Both the position numbers and the translations under genes were made by a program. Of a stretch of 42,254 bases of DNA, positions 34,533 through 42,254 are shown one piece after another (the first letter of the stretch is position 1; each line of letters opens with the position of its first letter). Origin of the DNA: Fibrobacter succinogenes (GTDB lineage: Bacteria > Fibrobacterota > Fibrobacteria > Fibrobacterales > Fibrobacteraceae); assembly GCA_902799745.1 (NCBI GenBank), contig CADCBQ010000030.1, positions 1 through 42,254 of the forward strand. The letters run 5' to 3'. A model generated the notes under the pieces. That model saw only the letters and a list, made by a program, of their open reading frames with translations, was not told the DNA's origin and ran no database searches.

Positions 34533-35982
34533 ATGAAGCATATTCTTGCCAAAACCGCCCTCATCGCCCTCGCAGGAACCCTTTCTGCAACGGCAGCGAC
34601 GCTCCCGACCGCCAAGGAAGTCCAGGCCAAAATGGGCATGGGCTTCAACATCGGCAATTCCATGGAAGTGCCGAACAACCCCACCGCCTGGGGCAACCCC
34701 TACCCGACTCAGGCTTTGCTCGATTCCGTAAAGGCTGCTGGTTTCAACACGGTCCGAATCCCCTGCGCTTGGGACAGCCACACGAGCGGTGGCAAGGTCA
34801 CCGAAACTTGGCTCGACTCCGTAAAGACTGTAGTCGACTATGCCATGCGCGCTGGCCTCTACACGATTTTGAACATCCACCACGAAGGTGAAGGCGGTTG
34901 GTTCCAGAGCAACATCGGCACAAGCGTCAACCAGACGATTGACAACAAGATGAAGACTTACTGGACGCAGATTGCGAACAAGTTCAAGGACTACAACGAA
35001 CGCTTGATGTTTGCAGGCGCCAACGAACCCGGCCCAAACATTAACACGTGGACATCGCAGCATGTATCCACGCTGATGCACTACTACCAGACGTTCATTG
35101 ACGCAGTCCGCGCCACAGGCGGCAACAATGCCACCCGTACTCTGATTATTCAGGGTTTGAACACCGACATCGACAAGTCCGTCGCGAACGCCCCGGTGAC
35201 AACCTTCCCGAAAGACAACGTTGAAGGCCGCCTGATGTTCGAAGTGCATTACTATGATCCGTACCAGTACACGCTTATGACAAGCCAGCAGGACTGGGGC
35301 GCAAGCGAACCGATTCAGCCGCAGTACTACTATGGCGACTACACCAAGGCCGGCGAACCCAAGCGCAACGCGGGCTACAACGCCTGGGCAGGCTCTGTGG
35401 ATTCCAAGCTCGGAAGCATCGTCCACCCGCAGGAACAGTTTGCCAAGATGAAGACAGCAAGGTCGCGTGCAGTGGCACAAAGACGTGGTGAGCGCCGCAA
35501 AGCAGTACGGTCTCACCCCCATCCTCTGGGACATGGGCAACGAGAGCAATTCTGGCTACGACAACATGGCCTACATCCGCCGTCAGTCTTCACCAGTGGG
35601 CAAGGTTCTTGAAACCGACGTCATCAACGCCATGCGCAGCGTGTATAACCTCGGCAATTACAACAACACCGGCGTCACCCATGTAGAAGACTTTATTACC
35701 GGCGGCAACAGCGAACCAACATCTAGCTCTAGCGAAGTTGCCTCCAGTTCTAGCGCACCCACAACCACAATTATCGCAGGCTTGAGCACCTCCGTGCAAT
35801 TCACCCGCAACGGAAACATGCTCTATTCCAACAGCGCCATCCGCCTGTTCGATGCAAACGGAAACCAGATTCGCGCCTCTAAAAAGAACACCGGTCGTAC
35901 AGAACTTTCACTTGCAGGACTCCACAAAGGCGTGTACCTCGCCAAGAGCGCCAACAAGACTCTGCTTGTCGGTGTAAAGTAA
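34533..35982 (+). pseudogene. GH5 cellulase gene broken by an internal deletion and frameshift
   Basis: The gene begins well, with AAGGA before the ATG, a signal peptide and the GH5 start MGMGFNIGNSMEVP. The proton-donor motif AGANEPG is present (Glu165). After KMKT (residue 308, nucleotide 35456) the frame breaks, and homology resumes in the +1 frame at WHKDVVSAAKQYGLTPILWD. Compared with the intact paralogue at 36226, about 92 bases are missing, including the segment that should carry the nucleophile (GEMGAV there). The second frame runs on through a Ser-rich linker (SSSSEVASSSS) to a sorting-like C-terminal domain. No frameshift trick could restore the missing nucleophile. A deletion in an assembly would look the same. 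Confidence 0.82.
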
Positions 35983-36021
35983 AATCCTCTACACCCCGTT
36001 GAATCTTCCTCATAAACCAAG

Positions 36022-36060
36022 ATTGCCGATTTTCTCGTAAAATCGGCAATTTTGATTTTT
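36022..36060 (+). terminator. Intrinsic terminator after the broken GH5 gene
   Basis: A perfect 12-bp stem (ATTGCCGATTTT with AAAATCGGCAAT) with a CTCGT loop is followed by TTTGATTTTT. The remaining 160 bases before the next gene are AT-rich and hold no other clear element beyond a weak GTAAA/TTTAC repeat. Confidence 0.88.
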
Positions 36061-36225
36061 AAATGTAAATTTCAGTTTACTTTTGTTGAGAATTCTGCAC
36101 CGCAATTTTTCAACGCCGACACTATTTTATTTACATCATCACCCGCAGAATTTAATTTCAATACAAAGACAAAAATGTTTGGTTATCTAAGGCTTAAACG
36201 GGTGCAACCCCAAAAGGAGCATAAA

Positions 36226-38316
36226 ATGAAACTTTACGGACTCTTCGGAATCGCCTGCGGCATGACGCTGTTTGCAAGCACTGCAGCATTTGCCCTCCCC
36301 AAGGCAACCGAAATTTACCCCGACATGGGTCTCGGCTACAACATCGGTAACACGATGGAAGTGCCCAAGAACCCGACACTCTGGGGCAACCCTTTCCCGG
36401 ATGCCGCCTACGTGAAGGCCATCAAGGACGCCGGTTTCAACACCGTGCGTATCCCTTGCGCATGGGACAGCCACGCCTCTAACGGCACCATTAACGCAGG
36501 CTGGCTCGACTCCGTAAAGACTGTTGTCGACCTCGTGATTGGCAACGGCATGTACGCCATTTTGAACAGCCACTGGGACGAAGGTTGGCTCGAAGACCAC
36601 GTTTTTGACGGCAAGGGCTTCGACAAGACCGGCGAAGTGACTGTTTCTGCAGCCGATATCGCCGCCAAGCAGGAAAGCTACTGGAAGCAGATTGCAACCA
36701 AGTTCGCCGAATACGACGAACACCTGATTTTTGCATCTGCCAACGAACCGGGCGTGAACGACCCGTGGAACGGCGGTTCCGACAACGGCCAGTGGGCATT
36801 TGACGAAACCCGTATGCAGGTTCTCAAGAGCTATCACGAAGCATGCCTCAAGGCAGTGCGTTCTACCGGCGGAAACAACGCAACCCGTATCGTGGTCGTG
36901 CAATCTCCGCGTACCGAAATTGACAAGTCTCCGTTGCTCGCATCCATGTACCCGACTGACCCGGCAGGCGAAGGCTACACCATGGCCGAAGTTCACTTCT
37001 ACCCGTATCAGTTCTCCTTGATGACCAGCGGTGACGAAGACTGGGGCAAGATGTTCTACTACTGGGAAGACCAGACTCCGGGTAACGATGCCGCACACAC
37101 TTGCTCCGGCTCCGCACTCGGATCCAAGAAATCTATCGACCAGCTGTTCAGTGGCCTCAAGAGCCGTTTCTACGACAAGGGCATTCCTGTTGTGATCGGT
37201 GAAATGGGTGCCGTCAAACGCCTCGGTGTCCTCACCGGCGACAATCTGAAGGTTCACCTGAAGGCTCGCGCCGCCTGGTACGGCTACACGGTCGCCGCAG
37301 CCAAGAAGAACGGCCTCGTTCCTTGCGTGTGGGATACCGGCGACGAAGGCGATGGTAACTTCACCATTATTCGCCGCCAGGTAAACAAGTTCGGTGGCAA
37401 CGTCGGCGACATTACCGACGTCGAAACCTTGAACGCCATGCGTGAAGCTTACGGCCAGGCATCTCTCCCGGGCAACAGCATTGATTCCCTCGTCAACCAG
37501 AACCCGGACATTCCCGAAACCGCAGCTGGCAAGGGCGTCCAGGTGACTTACCAAACTGTAACTTCTGACTCTAGCGAAGTGGGAACATTGCGCATCAACC
37601 TTCAGGGTTCCAAGAAAGATCTTTCCAAGTATGTGGGTATTGAAGTTCGCTTGAAGGGCGAAGTTGCCACGGCAGGCCCCTGCTCTGGCGCAAGCGATGG
37701 CTGCGGTGAATACGGCTGGACCTCCATGGACCTCTTCATGATGACGGGCGATAGCTGGGCATGGTTCGACGCCTCTGTTCTTGAACAGGCCGACAAGGAC
37801 CTCGACGCAGACGCATTCCAGACAATCCAAGTTAAGTGGGAAGACTTCCGCTCTGAACCGACCGGTCTCAACTCTGCAAACGCCATCGGTCTGAACCTCT
37901 ATGGCACGCAGGTCACCGGCACCATTACCTTTGACTACATCAAGGGCATCAAGGCCGACGGTTCTACCGAAATCATTGACGACTTCGACAAAAAACCGCA
38001 GCTCGAAGGTACAGCCTCTGGCAAGGTCGTTGCTCTCAACGGCACAGACGCCGTCAAGACAGCAACCGTTGCAGCAGCAAGCAAGATGCTTGTGAACGTG
38101 CAGCCCGGCATGGTGAGCGCAAGCTTCACCGCAGCCAAGACTGCTCCGGCCAAGGCAACGCTCATGAACAGCCTCGGTCAGGTAATCGCCCAGCAGAACT
38201 TTACCGCCAACAAGGGAATGAACGCAGTTGAACTTTCCAGCAACTATCGCGGCCCGGCAATGCTCATGGTTCGCCAGGGCAGCCAGCGCTACATGCAGAA
38301 GGTGATTCTGAAGTAA
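36226..38316 (+). CDS. Secreted GH5 endoglucanase with accessory and sorting domains
   Basis: This 696-residue secreted cellulase hydrolyses internal beta-1,4-glucan bonds. It has a signal peptide to about residue 23, then a GH5 catalytic domain (about 28-405) with MGLGYNIGNTMEVP, TVRIPCAWDSH, proton donor ASANEPG (Glu174) and nucleophile VVIGEMGAV (Glu326). A beta-sandwich domain (about 435-590) with LRINLQGSKKDLSKYVGIEV and FDYIKGIKADG resembles CBM11/30-like carbohydrate-binding modules. The C-terminal domain (about 615-696, LMNSLGQVIAQQNF and GPAMLMVRQGSQRY) resembles T9SS-type sorting domains. AAGGAG precedes the ATG at 36226. It is a paralogue of the broken gene upstream, so the pair arose by tandem duplication. 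Confidence 0.9.
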   Translation: MKLYGLFGIACGMTLFASTAAFALPKATEIYPDMGLGYNIGNTMEVPKNPTLWGNPFPDAAYVKAIKDAGFNTVRIPCAWDSHASNGTINAGWLDSVKTVVDLVIGNGMYAILNSHWDEGWLEDHVFDGKGFDKTGEVTVSAADIAAKQESYWKQIATKFAEYDEHLIFASANEPGVNDPWNGGSDNGQWAFDETRMQVLKSYHEACLKAVRSTGGNNATRIVVVQSPRTEIDKSPLLASMYPTDPAGEGYTMAEVHFYPYQFSLMTSGDEDWGKMFYYWEDQTPGNDAAHTCSGSALGSKKSIDQLFSGLKSRFYDKGIPVVIGEMGAVKRLGVLTGDNLKVHLKARAAWYGYTVAAAKKNGLVPCVWDTGDEGDGNFTIIRRQVNKFGGNVGDITDVETLNAMREAYGQASLPGNSIDSLVNQNPDIPETAAGKGVQVTYQTVTSDSSEVGTLRINLQGSKKDLSKYVGIEVRLKGEVATAGPCSGASDGCGEYGWTSMDLFMMTGDSWAWFDASVLEQADKDLDADAFQTIQVKWEDFRSEPTGLNSANAIGLNLYGTQVTGTITFDYIKGIKADGSTEIIDDFDKKPQLEGTASGKVVALNGTDAVKTATVAAASKMLVNVQPGMVSASFTAAKTAPAKATLMNSLGQVIAQQNFTANKGMNAVELSSNYRGPAMLMVRQGSQRYMQKVILK

Positions 38317-38353
38317 AACGAATCTGGTGTGGATCCCGGCAAGGTTGGAGTGT

Positions 38354-38437
38354 CTAGCCGGGAGCTGCTTGGAAAAGCAGCGAAATCCGGTCCTACATAG
38401 GGCCGGATTTTTTTGCGTGGTTGCCACGCAAACCCGG

Positions 38438-38441
<4 letters not shown>
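38354..38441. other. Element folding as a complete four-way junction
   Basis: The closing stem pairs CTAGCCGGG (38354-38362) with CCCGGCTAG (38433-38441). It encloses three perfect hairpins separated by single bases or none. They are GCTGCTT-GGAA-AAGCAGC (38364-38381), a 12-bp stem with one wobble and loop ACAT (38383-38410), and TTTGCGTGG-TTG-CCACGCAAA (38412-38432). All 88 bases are accounted for, like a cloverleaf with no slack. The last four bases overlap the SNF2 gene stop. The role is unknown. The middle hairpin alone is a good terminator. Confidence 0.65.
38383..38414 (+). terminator. Intrinsic terminator of the GH5 gene
   Basis: A 12-bp stem (AAATCCGGTCCT with AGGGCCGGATTT) with an ACAT loop runs into a T7 tract (38408-38414). 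It lies 67 bases after the stop codon and is the central hairpin of the four-way junction. Confidence 0.85.
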
Positions 38442-42055
<3,614 letters not shown>

Positions 42056-42064
42056 AGTCGCCCA

Positions 42065-42106
42065 AATATAGCAATTTTTCGTGACAAAAATTGCTCATTT
42101 GAGCAA
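42065..42106 (-). promoter_or_regulatory. SNF2 promoter with two overlapping palindromes
   Basis: The -10-like box TATATT (42065-42070 on the minus strand) lies nine bases before the ATG. Directly upstream are GCAATTTTT/AAAAATTGC (42071-42094, 6-base centre) and TTGCTCA/TGAGCAA (42091-42106, 2-base centre). The palindromes share four bases. They look like operator sites next to the RNA polymerase contact. Confidence 0.5.
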
Positions 42107-42147
42107 ATTAATCTTGGGAAAATAGACTTTAAAGTTCTACTTTTCCT

Positions 42148-42254
42148 TTACTTGTGGCGTTTCACGCCGGTCTTGAGCACTCGATATTCCTTGTGGCCGT
42201 CGTTAAACCTGAAGTCAATTCTCCAGATGTACACACCGTCACCCACCTTGCGAC
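42148..42254 (-). CDS. C-terminus of a probable secreted or surface protein (partial)
   Basis: The minus strand at the window edge is open and ends with TAA at 42148. It encodes 35 codons or so ending in DGVYIWRIDF, then FNDGHKEYRVL and KTGVKRHK. The pattern YIWRIDF-DG-KE-R-L-G-V resembles the end of gliding-motility or FlgD-like C-terminal sorting domains found on large surface proteins. Only the tail is visible, so the gene's identity is open. The 92 bases between it and the SNF2 start hold the SNF2 promoter. Confidence 0.6.
   Translation of the reverse strand, partial: RKVGDGVYIWRIDFRFNDGHKEYRVLKTGVKRHK

Overview
The window looks like a chromosomal segment of a Fibrobacter-type cellulose degrader, probably Fibrobacter sp. 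The evidence is a lipoprotein with two FISUMP-type repeats (the 'Fibrobacter succinogenes major paralogous' domain), two GH5 cellulase genes with Ser-rich linkers and sorting-like C-termini, a CE1-type esterase, and the general gene style. No species name can be given from the sequence alone.

Layout. Bases 1-10.4 kb hold translation genes: infC and rpmI with the first codon of the next gene (probably rplT), tRNA-Gly(UCC), a TrmA/RlmD-like RNA methyltransferase, trmO, prfA and prmC. Among them are the FISUMP lipoprotein, an MFS carrier, a membrane diguanylate cyclase and a Nudix hydrolase. From 10.4 to 21 kb nearly everything is on the minus strand: rlpA, two TPR proteins, a sigma-70 factor coupled by TAATG to one of them, mrp with a DUF971 gene, a DJ-1/PfpI protein, an unusual double ABC ATPase and a secreted esterase. 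From 21 to 25 kb lie an outer-membrane barrel protein, nnr and a flavodiiron protein.

25.0-30.8 kb is an AT-rich accessory island, probably acquired. It holds an Rpn-family nuclease gene behind a leader of two hairpins, a roughly 200-nt structured RNA, a BcgI-like restriction-modification pair (nuclease-methylase subunit, then specificity subunit) and an unrecognised 260-aa gene behind a palindromic operator and a G8 tract. The strongest novel signal is here. The methylase gene ends in the canonical -1 slippery heptamer GGGAAAA directly before its UAG stop. Five bases further on is a perfect 11-bp hairpin, and the -1 frame is exactly that of the specificity gene. This predicts a programmed frameshift making a 1068-aa nuclease-methylase-specificity fusion beside the free 675-aa subunit.

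30.8-42.2 kb holds a SIMPL-domain protein, polA, a GH5 cellulase gene broken by a deletion that removes its catalytic nucleophile, an intact GH5 paralogue, and a long SWI2/SNF2 ATPase. An 88-nt element that folds completely into a four-way junction lies between the last two. The end of a secreted or surface protein gene enters at the right edge.

Two genome-wide habits show up. Many genes use a -10-like box CTAnnTT or TATATT(TG). In seven cases this box sits only 6-9 nt before the start codon with no ribosome binding site, which suggests leaderless mRNAs. Short repeats (a 43-bp element and heptad-like tracts) lie between genes, and one 43-bp copy lies in frame inside the ABC gene.
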